Assembly: GCA_963717255.1 (NCBI GenBank)
Contig: CAVQVT010000002.1
Location: 105,521-169,520 of the forward strand
Length of the DNA: 64,000 nt
Direction: 5' to 3'
Source of the DNA: CAIYQJ01 sp963717255
Lineage (GTDB): Bacteria > Chloroflexota > Limnocylindria > Limnocylindrales > CSP1-4
The translations under genes were made by a program, and so were the position numbers. The notes under the pieces are model-generated. The model ran no database searches and was not told the DNA's origin. It saw only the letters and a program-made list of their open reading frames with translations. Shown here in pieces: positions 42,786 to 52,294 of this stretch (within the stretch, counting starts at the first letter, position 1; each line of letters opens with the position of its first letter).

Positions 42786-45555
42786 CTACGCCGCGGCCGG
42801 TGCCGCGGCGACCGGAGAGGCCGCGACCGGCGCCTCGCCCGTCCGGATCTTCAGGAGCTTGCGCACCTCCTCGATCACGAGGAGCGAGAGCGCCACGACG
42901 ATGCAGATCGCCCACTGGTCGGGCGTGAGGGCCGTCGTCCCGAGGAACTTCTGGAGGAAGTCGAGGTTCACCGCGAGGAAGATGGTCAGCACGGACAGGC
43001 CCGTCGCCATGAGCAGCGGGCGATTCGAGAGGATCGACCCGCTGAAGAGCGACTCGTCCTCGTCCGCGGTCTCGAGGGAGGAGAAGAGGCGGAACAGCGC
43101 GAAGGTGGTGACACCCATCGTGCGCGCCACCACGTCACCGATAGTTGGCGCTCCCCCACGCGAGGACTCCGAGCGTGCCCGCGGCCATGACGAGCCCGCA
43201 GAACACGAGCCAGGTGAAGAGGCGGCGGGGCATGATCTGCTGCGACTTGGGCCGCGGCGGGACCTGCATGAGGCCCTCCCGCGGCTTCCCGTAGCCGAGC
43301 CCGAGACCCTGGAAGACGTTGACCGTGAAGTTGAGCCAGAGGGTCTGGAGCGGGAGGAACGGGATCCCGCCGACGATGTTGAGGATCGCCGATCCGAGGA
43401 ATGTGGCGATGTACCCGAAGAGGCCCGCCATCTGGAAGCGGATGAACCGCAGCATGTTGTCGTAGACGGCGCGCCCCAGGCCGACCGCCTTCACGATCGT
43501 CGCGTAGTTGTCGTCCGTGAGGATCATGACGGCGGCCTGCTTCGAGACCTCCGTGCCGGTGATCCCCATCGCGATGCCGATGTCGGCCTTCTTCAGGGCG
43601 GGCGCGTCGTTCACGCCGTCGCCGGTCATCCCGACGACGTGGCCCTTCTTCTTGAGGATGTCCACGAGGTGGACCTTGTCCTCGGGGGAGACGCGGGCGA
43701 TGACGCCGATCCCGTCGATCTGGCGGACGGCCTCGTCGTCGCTCATGGCGCGGAACTCGGCGCCGGTGACCGCCCGACCCTCGATCCCGAGGGTGGTCGC
43801 GATCGCCTGTGCGGTGACCGCGTGGTCGCCGGTGATCATCCGGACCTGGATCCCGGCCGCCTTCGCGGTGGCGATGGCAGCCTTCGCGGCCGGCCGCGGC
43901 GGATCCACGATCCCCACGAGCGCGAGGAGCGTCATGCCGTCGAGGAGCGGGAGCAGGTCGGCGTTCGGGTCGAAGGTGGACGGGTCGAAGTCCTTCCGGC
44001 CGGTCGCCATCACCCGGAGGCCCATCGTGCCGAGACGCTCGTTCTCCGCCTGGTACGCGTCCTTGATCTGCGCGATGGGGACCTCGGTGCCGTCCGGCCC
44101 GTGCGCGCCGACCGCGCGGGCGAGCAGCTGGTCGGGCGCCCCCTTGACGTAGCAGCGGACGACGTCCTTGCCGGCGGCGTCCTTCATCGCGTGGAAGGTG
44201 GCCATCATCTTGTAGGCCGCGTCGAACGGCAGGGTCGCGACGCGCGGGTACTGCTCCCGGGTGAGCGCCGGGTCCACGCCGCCCTTCGCGGCGAGGACGA
44301 CGAGCGCGCCCTCCGTCGGGTCGCCGACGAGCTCGCCGTTGCGGACCTCGGCGTCGGCGCACAGCGCCATCGGCAGCAGGTACTGCTCGAGCGGCACGTC
44401 GGGCTGGCCGCCGGCGTGGGCGATCTGCCCGGTCGTCGAGTAGCCGTCGCCGGAGATCGTGTAGCGGCGCCCGACGACGGCCATCTGCACGGCGGTCATC
44501 TGGTTGAGCGTGAGCGTTCCGGTCTTGTCGGAGTTGAGCGCGGAGGTCGACCCGAGCGTCTCGACCGAGCGGAGGCGCTTCATGATCGCGCCGGCGTCCG
44601 CCAGCGCCTGCGAGCCCTTCGACAGGATCGCGGTGACGACCGCCGGGAGGGCCGTCGGGATCGCGGCCACGGCGAACGCGACGGCGCTGAGGAAGAGCTC
44701 CTGCAGCTGGACGTTGCGGTACAGGCCGAGGCCGAGGGAGACCGCGAGGGCGATGCCGGCGATGACGAGGATCTGGTTCGTCAGTGCGTCCAGCTGCTTC
44801 GTCAGCGGGGTCTTCTCGACCGCGGTCGACTGGAGCATCCCGCTGATGTGCCCGACCTCGGTCGCCATCCCCGTGGTGACGACCAGGACCGTGCCCGCGC
44901 CCCGCGTGACCTGGCAGTTCATGAACGCCATGTCCACCCGGTCGCCGAGAGCGGCGTCTGCGGCGACCGCGTCGACCGACTTGGGCGTCGGGACGCTCTC
45001 GCCCGTCAGAGCGGACTCGTCGATCTCGAGGGTGGCGGCGGTCAGGATGCGCGCGTCGGCCGGGACGAGGTCGCCCGCCTCGATGTTCACGATGTCGCCG
45101 GGGACGAGCTGGTCCATCGGGATCTCGACGAGGTCACCGTTCCGGCGGACCTTCGCCTTGACGACCATCATGCCCTGGAGCGCCGAGGCGCTCGCCTCCG
45201 CCTTGCCCTCCTGGCTCATGGCCATCCAGGCGTTGAAGAGCGTCAGAAGGATCAGGAAGAGGCCCGTGTAGAACTGTCCGGGCAGGAAGAGGCAGATGAT
45301 GCCCGCGACCAGGAGCACGATCTGCATCGGGTCGGCGTACTGGCGGGTGAACGTCTGCCAGCGCGACGCCTTCTTCGCCTCGGCGAACGCGTTGTTCCCC
45401 ACCTTCGCGCGGCGCGCGTCGGCCTCGGCCGTCGTCAGGCCGGCTTCGATGGTGACGCCCTGGGCGGCGAGCGCCTCCTCGGGGGTCATCGCGTACCACG
45501 CCGGCGACCCAGTCCCCGGGGCGGTCCCCGCTGACCGCTCGACCCTTTCCGTCAT
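42786..45555 (-). CDS. Cation-transporting P-type ATPase, frame break near 43136
   Basis: About 922 residues when joined. N-terminal cation-ATPase domain (AYAMTPEEALAAQG region), actuator T-G-E-S at 184-187, phosphorylation site D-K-T-G-T-L-T with Asp343, KGAPDQLL, and the hinge TGDGVNDAPALKKADIGIAM. The first part stops at 43135 in S-A-N-Y-R, and the C-terminal helices continue in the +1 frame from VVARTMGVTTFALFRLFSSL to 42786; restoring CGCG joins them. Helix 4 reads A-A-I-P-T-A-L-P instead of the P-E-G-L of Ca2+ pumps, and helix 6 reads LWLNFTVNVFQGLG without the usual Asp. The classical Ca2+ sites are therefore missing and the ion is uncertain. It precedes ppk2 on one strand. Confidence 0.83.
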
Positions 45556-45593
45556 CTCGATCCCTCCCTCGAAGCCGGCTCTGACGGCGCCGG

Positions 45594-45622
45594 TCCGGCC
45601 GTCCCGCGACGGGACGGCCGGA
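45594..45622 (-). other. Strong hairpin in the 5' region of the P-type ATPase
   Basis: A perfect 12-bp stem (45594-45605 with 45611-45622) and a five-base loop lie 39 bases upstream of the ATPase ATG, in the gap between divergent genes. It is not after any gene on either strand, so it may be a leader structure or an operator-like palindrome rather than an ordinary terminator. Confidence 0.45.
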
Positions 45623-45763
45623 CACTCCGTCTCATTGTGCAGCCTGCCGGCTGCGGCGGATCATCACATCCGCCTGATCGTCCGATGCGGAGAGCGGCTC
45701 GACCGGTTCAAATGGCATCGCCGGCCGATCCGGACCTGCCAGTGGTGCCCGAAGGACGACGAC

Positions 45764-46111
45764 ATGACGGTGCAGCTCGCCGAGGAAACGTTCCGCCGCC
45801 TCGCGATCGGCGACCAGGCTCTTCTCACCCGGATCGCGGACCCGAGCGCCGCGACGGGCGGCGAGCGCTCGCTCGACGACCTCACCGCCGCCCTCCTGCG
45901 GATCGGTGCCCTCGTGGCGCTCGACGCGCCCGAATCGTCGTACCGCTCCGTGGTGGACGCGGCCGTGCGGGCGGGAGCCCGGCTCGACGACCTGGTGGCC
46001 GTCCTCTGCGCGGTCGCGGGGTCGGTCGGATCGGCGCGGATCGTGTCCGCCGCGCCGCGCCTCGCGATGGCGGCGGGATACGACGTGGAGACCGACCTGG
46101 AGCGCCGCTGA
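45764..46111 (+). CDS. Carboxymuconolactone decarboxylase-like protein
   Basis: 115 residues, all helical. The spacing of LTAALLRIGALVALDAPESS, YRSVVDAAVRAGARLDDLVA and SARIVSAAPRLAMAAGYDVE matches the CMD/AhpD-like helical fold. The peroxidase C-x-x-C of AhpD is absent, so it is not an obvious antioxidant enzyme. Such proteins form hexameric rings and have diverse or unknown roles. The ATG at 45764 lacks a strong Shine-Dalgarno (GAAGGA lies 9 bases upstream). It precedes a LuxR regulator on the same strand by 168 bases. Confidence 0.65.
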   Translation: MTVQLAEETFRRLAIGDQALLTRIADPSAATGGERSLDDLTAALLRIGALVALDAPESSYRSVVDAAVRAGARLDDLVAVLCAVAGSVGSARIVSAAPRLAMAAGYDVETDLERR

Positions 46112-46279
46112 GCCTCGACGGAGCGCCCCGATCCCGGGCTCGGTGCTACTGTTCACCTCCTGACCGCGCCGTCACGGAGGCCCTCTCTGACCGTCCGTCG
46201 CCCACCTGCGGCAGACCCTCGCCACCGGGATGGCCGGGACGGACCCGGTTCGTTCCGCCCCGCGCTTCCCGTCGTCGAG

Positions 46280-48496
46280 GTGAAGCTCGCCCCTCCGCCA
46301 GTCCGTCCCGGGACGGTCCCTCGACCTCGCCTCCTGCACCTCCTGCGTGACGAGCCGCGCTCTCCTCTCGTGTCGGTCGTCGCGCCGGCCGGGTACGGGA
46401 AGACGGTCCTTCTGTCGCAATGGGCCGCAGGCGAGGACCGGCCCGTGCTGTGGCTGACCCTCGACGCCCTCGACAACGATCCCAGCGTGTTCCTGACGTA
46501 CGTCGCCGCGGCCATCGACCGCATCGTGCCCATCGACCCGGCCATCGCCGCCGATCTCGCCGCTCCCGGACCGCGGGTCCTCGCGGCCGCCGTCCCGCGG
46601 ATCGCGCACGAGCTGCACCGGATCGGTCGGCCCGCAGTGTTCGTCTTCGACGACGTGCACCGCCTGACGGACCGCACCTGCCTCGACGCGGTGGCAGCGC
46701 TCCTGGACTACCTCCCCGCGGGGCTGCAGGTCGCGCTCGCTGCGCGGAGCGAGCCCGACCTGCCGATCGGGCGGCTGCGCGCCGACCGGACCGTCCTCGA
46801 GGTCGGGCCGGCGGACCTCGCGCTCGATGACGTCGAGGCGGAGGCGCTGGCCGTCGCGGTGGGTCGCTCGCTCTCGCCGGACGAGATCCGTGACGTCAAC
46901 GCGCGAGCAGAGGGCTGGGCGGCGGCGGTCTACCTCGCGGTGCGCCCGGGCCGAGAGGCGCCGGCGCCCCTGCACGTCTCGGGCAGCGACGAGGCCATCG
47001 CGGACTACCTCCGGTCGGTCTTCCTGCCGGACCTGGACGAGGCGGACCTGTCGCTGCTGACGCGGACGGCGATCCTCGACGTCGTCGGTCCGGAGGTCGC
47101 CGAGGTCGTCTCCGGCCAGGGCCGCGCCGCCGAGCGGCTCGAGGCGCTGGCGCGCGCGAACCAGCTCATCATGCGGCTCGGCGGCACGCCGGCATCCTTC
47201 CGCTACCATCACCTGCTCCGCGAGTTCCTCCAGGGGGAGCTCGAGCGCCGCGAGGCCGGGTCGGCGCCCGGGTTGCACCGACGCGCGGCCGGCTGGTACG
47301 CGGCCGCCGGGCTGGCACCCCTCGCCATCGAGCATTCCTTCGCGGGTGGCGACCCGGACGAGACCGCCCGGCTCGTTTCGCGTGCCTTCATGGCCACCTG
47401 GTACGGCGGACACGCCGACATGCTCGAGCGGTGGTTGTCGCGGTTCGACGACGCCACGCTCCAGCGCCGTCCGTCGCTCGCGGTCATCGCTGGGTGGGTG
47501 GCGGGCCTTCGGGGTGTGCCGGCGACGGCCGACCGGATGGCCGACATCGCGGAGCGGGCGACGTTCGACGAGGTGCCGGACGATGGCACGTCGTCGTTCG
47601 AGTCCGGCCGCGCGATGCTCCGGGCGGCCATGGCCCGCCATGGCGTGGCGGACGTCCTCGAGAACGCGCGCTTCGCGGTTGACGCGGAGCAGCCGGGCCG
47701 GCAGTGGCGGTACCTGGCCGTGAGCGCGCTCGCCGGCGGCCTCGTCATGGACGGCGATCCCGTCGCCGCCGATGCGGCCTTCGCCGACGCGGTGGACGAC
47801 GCGCACGCCGCCGGGCTCCTGCCGTTCCACGGGCTCGCGTGGCGCGCGAGCCTCGCGATCGGCCGCGGCGATTGGCGAGCGGCCGAGGCCTTGGCTGGCG
47901 AGAGCGTCGCCCTGCACGCGCAGAGCCGGCTCGGCGACGTCGTGACGGCACTCCACGTCCACGCCGTCGCCGCTCGGGTCGCCATCCACAGCGGCGACCT
48001 CGGGCCCGGTCGCGAGGCGCTCGTGCGTGCGCAGCTGGCCCGCCCGGCGGCCTCTCACGCCCTGCCGTGGGTCTCCGTCGCGGGCCTGCTGGAGGCGGCG
48101 CGGGCCTACCTCGCGGTCTCCGACCCCGCGGGCGCTCGCAGCGTGGTCTCACAGGCGGAGTCGATCACCGGCCGGCGCCCCGGCCTCGGGACGCTCGCGG
48201 TCGATCTGGTCGAGATGCGCGGGCGCCTCCGGATGGCGGCCGAAGCTCTCGCTGGCTCCTCATCGCTCACGCCCGCCGAGCTCCGGCTCCTGCCGATCCT
48301 CTCGACGCACCTCACCTTCCAGGAGATCGCGGACCGGCTGTTCCTCTCGCGGCACACCGTCAAGACGCAGGCGATCTCGATCTACGGGAAGCTCGGCGCG
48401 TCCACCCGCAGCGAGGCGGTGGAGCGCGCGGTCGAGCTGGGGCTGCTGGAGCCGTTCCCGGGACTCACGCTGACGGGGCGCGCTCATCCCGAGTGA
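46280..48496 (+). CDS. MalT-type (LAL) LuxR family transcriptional regulator
   Basis: 738 residues. Walker A is VVAPAGYGKTVLLSQW near residue 40, with V-F-V-F-D-D-V-H as Walker B. This STAND-type ATPase is followed by a TPR-like all-helical middle (about residues 300-650) and a C-terminal LuxR HTH: LTPAELRLLPILSTHLTFQE, then IADRLFLSRHTVKTQAISIY. MalT relatives bind an inducer and ATP, oligomerise and activate target operons. The inducer is unknown. The GTG at 46280 is the first start before the ATPase domain. A TACTGT hexamer at 46147 could be the -10. It points toward the ABC-2 exporter operon, which is convergent; that operon could be its target, but this is only proximity. Confidence 0.85.
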   Translation: MKLAPPPVRPGTVPRPRLLHLLRDEPRSPLVSVVAPAGYGKTVLLSQWAAGEDRPVLWLTLDALDNDPSVFLTYVAAAIDRIVPIDPAIAADLAAPGPRVLAAAVPRIAHELHRIGRPAVFVFDDVHRLTDRTCLDAVAALLDYLPAGLQVALAARSEPDLPIGRLRADRTVLEVGPADLALDDVEAEALAVAVGRSLSPDEIRDVNARAEGWAAAVYLAVRPGREAPAPLHVSGSDEAIADYLRSVFLPDLDEADLSLLTRTAILDVVGPEVAEVVSGQGRAAERLEALARANQLIMRLGGTPASFRYHHLLREFLQGELERREAGSAPGLHRRAAGWYAAAGLAPLAIEHSFAGGDPDETARLVSRAFMATWYGGHADMLERWLSRFDDATLQRRPSLAVIAGWVAGLRGVPATADRMADIAERATFDEVPDDGTSSFESGRAMLRAAMARHGVADVLENARFAVDAEQPGRQWRYLAVSALAGGLVMDGDPVAADAAFADAVDDAHAAGLLPFHGLAWRASLAIGRGDWRAAEALAGESVALHAQSRLGDVVTALHVHAVAARVAIHSGDLGPGREALVRAQLARPAASHALPWVSVAGLLEAARAYLAVSDPAGARSVVSQAESITGRRPGLGTLAVDLVEMRGRLRMAAEALAGSSSLTPAELRLLPILSTHLTFQEIADRLFLSRHTVKTQAISIYGKLGASTRSEAVERAVELGLLEPFPGLTLTGRAHPE

Positions 48497-48541
48497 GTGC
48501 ACCGCGAGCGCCCCACGCCGTCGGTCGCCCCGGTCCGGCCG

Positions 48542-49709
48542 CTACGAGCCGCTCTGCAGCACCCGGCGGAACCTGACGACCGCGATCGCGAAGAACGCGG
48601 CCGCGAAGGCCGCGAGGATCGAGATCTGCGGCAGCACGCTGCCGATCCCTGCACCGGGCTCGCCGAGTGCCCGGAGCCCCTCGACCGCCCACGCGTGCGG
48701 CGTGAGGTGGGCGAGCTGGCGCATCGTCTCGGGGAAGACCTCGGCCGGGACCATCGCGCCGCCGACGAGCCCCAGGAGCATCGCGAGCGCCGGGCCGATC
48801 GCCCCCGCCTGGCTGGGGTTGGAGGCCAGGCCGCCGACGATCATCGCGGCGCCGCCCGAGACGAGGCCGAAGACGAGGACCAGCGCGGCGACCCCGAACG
48901 GGTCGCCCCACCGCACGCCGAAGAGGACGGCCGACGCGGCGACGAGGAAGGCGCCCTGGACCAGGGCGAACGCCACCCGGGCGAGCGACTCGCCGAGGAT
49001 GATCGTCCGGATGCGGGTGGCCGTGGAGAACATCCGCCGGGAGATCCCCAGCTGCCGGGTGATCACCAGCTCGGACGCCCCCGTGAGCGACGTGAGGAAC
49101 ATGAACAGGACCAGCTGGCTCTGGGCACCGGCGTCGAAGCCGCCCGCGCCGGTGTCGGCCGCGTTGATCGGCTCGATCACGGTCGCCACGCCCGGGACCG
49201 TCTCCGCCAGCGCCTGCACGCGGTCCAGCGCCGGGCCGAACGCCCCGCCGTCGATCGAGCCGGCGAACCGTGCCGCCCGCACCTCCGCCGCCCGGGCCGC
49301 GATCGCGAGCTCGACGGTCGTGCGGATCGCGCTCGCCTGCTGCGTGGGCGGCACGACGAGCGTGACGGTCGCCTGCGTGCCCGACTCGAGGGCCGAGGAG
49401 TACCCGACCGGGATGGCGACGCCGACCTGGACGATGCCGCGCGAGGCGGCCTCCCGGAGCGCGTCGAGCGAGTCGTAGCGACGGACGTCCACGGCGATGT
49501 CGGGCGTCGCCTCGATGGCCGCCACGAGCCGGCCCGGCGTGCGGGCCGCCGTCCGCGTCCACGAGGCCGATCCGCGCCGACCGCCCGGAGCCGTACGTGA
49601 GGCCCAGGACGAGGATGAGGATGAGCGGCAGGAGGACCGAGAAGAAGAGCGCCGTCCGGTCCCGGCTGGCCCGGATCAGGTTCGTCCGGACGATCGCGAG
49701 GACCTTCAT
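48542..49709 (-). CDS. ABC-2 type exporter permease 2, frame break near 49532
   Basis: About 390 residues. The start (MKVLAIVRTNLIRASRDRTA, then LFFSVLLPLILILVLGLTYG) is the first membrane helix, with an extracellular domain from GLVDADGG to about residue 180 interrupted by a +1 break near 49532. Five helices follow (e.g. VLFMFLTSLTGASELVITRQ, LGISRRMFSTATRIRTIILG, GLVGGAMVPAEVFPETMRQL). This is the ABC2_membrane_3 layout of YhgE/DrrB-like exporters. Its ATG overlaps the stop of permease 1 (ATGA), so the two are coupled and probably form a heterodimer. Confidence 0.7.
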
Positions 49710-50895
49710 CGGGCGACCAGCGCGCGGCGGGCGCGCACGAGCCCGACGGCCCCGGCGGCGAGACCCATCCCCAGCAGGACGACGATGGACGGGAGGACGT
49801 CCGCGAACGTCGCGGCCGGGTCGGCCAGCGTGTCGATGCCGCGCAGGAACCACGCGTGAGGGCGTGACCTGGGAGAGCGTGACGAGCGTCGCCGGCGCCT
49901 GGCTCAGGGGCAGGAAGACGCCGCCGATGGCGGCCATCGAGAGCGCGATCACCGCGATGAGGGCCCCGGCCTGCTGCGGCGTCCGGGCGAGGGTGGCCAC
50001 GAGCATCGCGAGCCCCGTCGCGGCGATGACGGCGGAGACGATGAGGCTCGCGACGATCGCCGGCGACCCCCAGCTCGCGCCGACCAGGAAGGTCGTCACG
50101 ACCCAGAGGACGGTCATCGCGACGAGCCCGAGCGCGAGGCTCGCGAGCGAGGCGCCGAACAGGATCGAGCCGGGGGCGATGGGGGCCGCGAGGAGACGGG
50201 TCAGCGTCCCGGCCTGCCGGTCGGAGTGGATCGCGAGCGCCCCGTACTGCGTGGCGAAGAAGACGAACATCACCGCCATGGCCGCGGCGTAGAAGGTCGC
50301 GCGGCCGGCCTGGCGAGCCGGCGGCACGTCCTCCACCACCGCGATCGGCGCCGGGGCGGCCATCGCGGCGGTCGCCTGCTGCACGACGGCGGGTCCGGGC
50401 ACGCCGCCCTCGGAGGCGGACGCGATCATCAGCTGGGTGGCCCCGGCCTCGCTGGCGAACCGGCTCACCAGGGACCGCGCCACCTGGAACGAGAACGGGT
50501 ACTGCCCACCGAGGAGGCGGATCTCCGTCGGCCTGCCGGACGCGATCGCCGCGCTGAAGCCGGCCGGGATGACGATCACGGCGCCGGCGTTGCCCGCGCG
50601 GAGCGTCGCCATGGCTGCCGCCTCGTCCTCGACCACATCGACGTCCGCCACGCCCGCTTCCTCGATCCCCGCGAACGGGCCCGTCGATGAGGTGGGCCGC
50701 GAACGGCCCGCGGTCGCCGTCGACGATGACGAAGCGCGTGTGGAACGTGGAGAAGTCGTTCGGGATGAGGATGGAGAACGCGAGTGCGAGCCCGAGCGGC
50801 GTCACGACCGCGAAGAGGATCGCGGATCGGTCGCGGATGCGCTGCCGGAGGATGCGGGTCGCGATGACGAGGCCGGCGCGGACGTTGCGGATCAC
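49706..50895 (-). CDS. ABC-2 type exporter permease 1, two frame breaks
   Basis: About 397 residues when joined. GTG 50895 opens MIRNVRAGLVIATRILRQRI and FAVVTPLGLALAFSILIPND (helix 1). A +1 break near 50676 is repaired by CGCG (D-G-P-A-F-A-G-I-E-E-A-G). Then an extracellular domain and helices such as AAMAVMFVFFATQYGALAIH and LAMLVATLARTPQQAGALIA continue to a second +1 break near 49859, repaired by TCTC (T-P-S-H-A-W-F-L-R-G). The C-terminal helix is VVLLGMGLAAGAVGLVRARR. Same ABC2_membrane_3 type as permease 2. It starts three bases after the ATPase stop. Confidence 0.68.
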
Positions 50896-50898
50896 GCG

Positions 50899-51890
50899 TC
50901 AGTCCCGGAGAGCCTTGCCGGTGAGGTGGAGGAAGACGGCCTCGAGGTCCGGCTCGATGACCTCCACGGAGCGGACCGAGGCGCCGGCGGCGGCCGCCAC
51001 CTCGAGCAGGTGGGGGAGGATCGCACTGCGCCTCCGGGACGAGCATGTCGAGCCCGCCCTCGCGCGCCGTGACGTCGGTCACGCCGTCGAAGGAGCGCAG
51101 CGCGTCCGCTGCCGCCCGCAGGTCACCGCCCGCCCCGAGCGAGACCCGGTCGGTCCCGCCGACCAGCCGGATCAGCTCCTCGCGCGTCCCCTCCGCGATG
51201 ATGCGTCCCTCGTCCATGATCCCCACCCGGTCGCAGAGGCGCTCTGCCTCCTCCATGTAGTGGGTCGTGTAGAGGATGCCGATGCCCTCGGTGCCGAGGG
51301 CCTCCACGCTCGATGAGGATCGCGTTGCGGCTCTGCGGGTCCACGCCGACGGTCGGCTCGTCGAGGATGAGCAGGCGTGGCCGGTGGAGGAGCCCGATGG
51401 CGATGTTCAGGCGGCGCTTCATGCCGCCCGAGTAGTTCGCGGTCCGCTCCTTCGCGCGGTCGGTCAGCTCGACCACCGCGAGGACCTCCGCGATCCTGGC
51501 CTTGAGCTCGGCGCCTCGCATCCCGTACAGCCGGCCGAAGAAGTCGAGGTTCTCGCGCGCCGAGAGGTCCGGGTAGATCGCCAGGTCCTGGGGGACCACG
51601 CCGATGAGCCGCTTGGTGTCCACCGCGTCCACGTCGAGCGGCTCGCCCAGCACCGTGACCTCGCCGCCGTCGCGCGTGAGGATCCCGCAGATCATGGAGA
51701 TCGTCGTCGTCTTGCCTGCGCCGTTCGGCCCGAGGAGCCCGTACGTCTCGCCCGGGGCGATCTCGAAGCCGACGCCGTCGACCGCCTGCCGTTCGCCGAA
51801 GCGCTTGCGGAGGCCCTCGCAGCGCAGGACCGGCGTGGTGGGATCGCCGCCGGGCGCGGCGGCCGGCGTGCCGGCGGGCGTGCTCGTCAA
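50899..51890 (-). CDS. ABC exporter ATPase, daunorubicin-resistance type, two frame breaks
   Basis: About 331 residues. Walker A is GLLGPNGAGKTTTISMICGI, Q-loop V-V-P-Q-D-L-A, signature NYSGGMKRRLNIAIGLL, Walker B LLILDEPTVGVDPQSR. After a +1 break near 51310 (repaired by TCTC, giving L-I-E-S-V-E-A-L-G), the H-loop LYTTHYMEEAERLCDRVG follows. A second break near 51025 lies before the C-terminal DUF4162-like part (VEVIEPDLEAVFLHLTGKAL). It energises export through the two permeases encoded downstream. The start is the TTG at 51890 with a long purine Shine-Dalgarno (GGAGGAGAGGAG); a GTG two codons earlier is possible. Substrate unknown. Confidence 0.75.
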
Positions 51891-52034
51891 GACCACTCCT
51901 CTCCTCCCCTGGGCACGAACGGCCGAGCCCCCCACAGGACATGCAGTCTCACGTGCGCGCGAGCGGGCGACCTGTGCGACTGGTCGCTTCGACGGGGGCC
52001 GGTCGGCCCGCGCGGGACGGAGCAGGGGCGGTGG

Positions 52035-52107
52035 GGTGGCCAAGGGGTCTCGAACCCCTAACCTTCGGAGCCACATTCCGATGCTCTGCCGATTGAGCTA
52101 TGGCCAC
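52035..52107 (-). tRNA. tRNA-His (GTG)
   Basis: On the minus strand a full cloverleaf: acceptor GTGGCCA/TGGCCAC, D arm GCTC/GAGC, anticodon arm TCGGA/TCCGA with loop ATGTGGC (anticodon GTG, T33), T arm AGGGG/CCCCT with loop TTCGAGA, discriminator C73. An encoded G at 52108 can serve as the G-1 of tRNA-His, and CCA is encoded at 52034-52032. Confidence 0.93.
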
Positions 52108-52294
52108 CGCGGCCGGCGACGCCCCAGGATCGCGTCGCGCGACCGCCCGGGCGCCGGGCACGGCGGAGTATACCGTCCGGCGCCCACCACGGCCGCCGGC
52201 CCGCGATCGCGCCCACCCGGTACCTCTGGCGGTGCCTCCCGGCACAATCGCCCGGTGTCCCGTGGGCCGCCCGGCGACCTACGGTGGGGTTGCC

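Noticed and set aside
42786..43133. Separate small membrane protein starting at GTG 43133
   Set aside because: Its sequence is the normal C-terminal helix pair of the P-type ATPase encoded immediately upstream, in the +1 frame.
45764..46111. AhpD-like peroxidase
   Set aside because: The helical pattern fits the superfamily but the C-x-x-C active site is missing.
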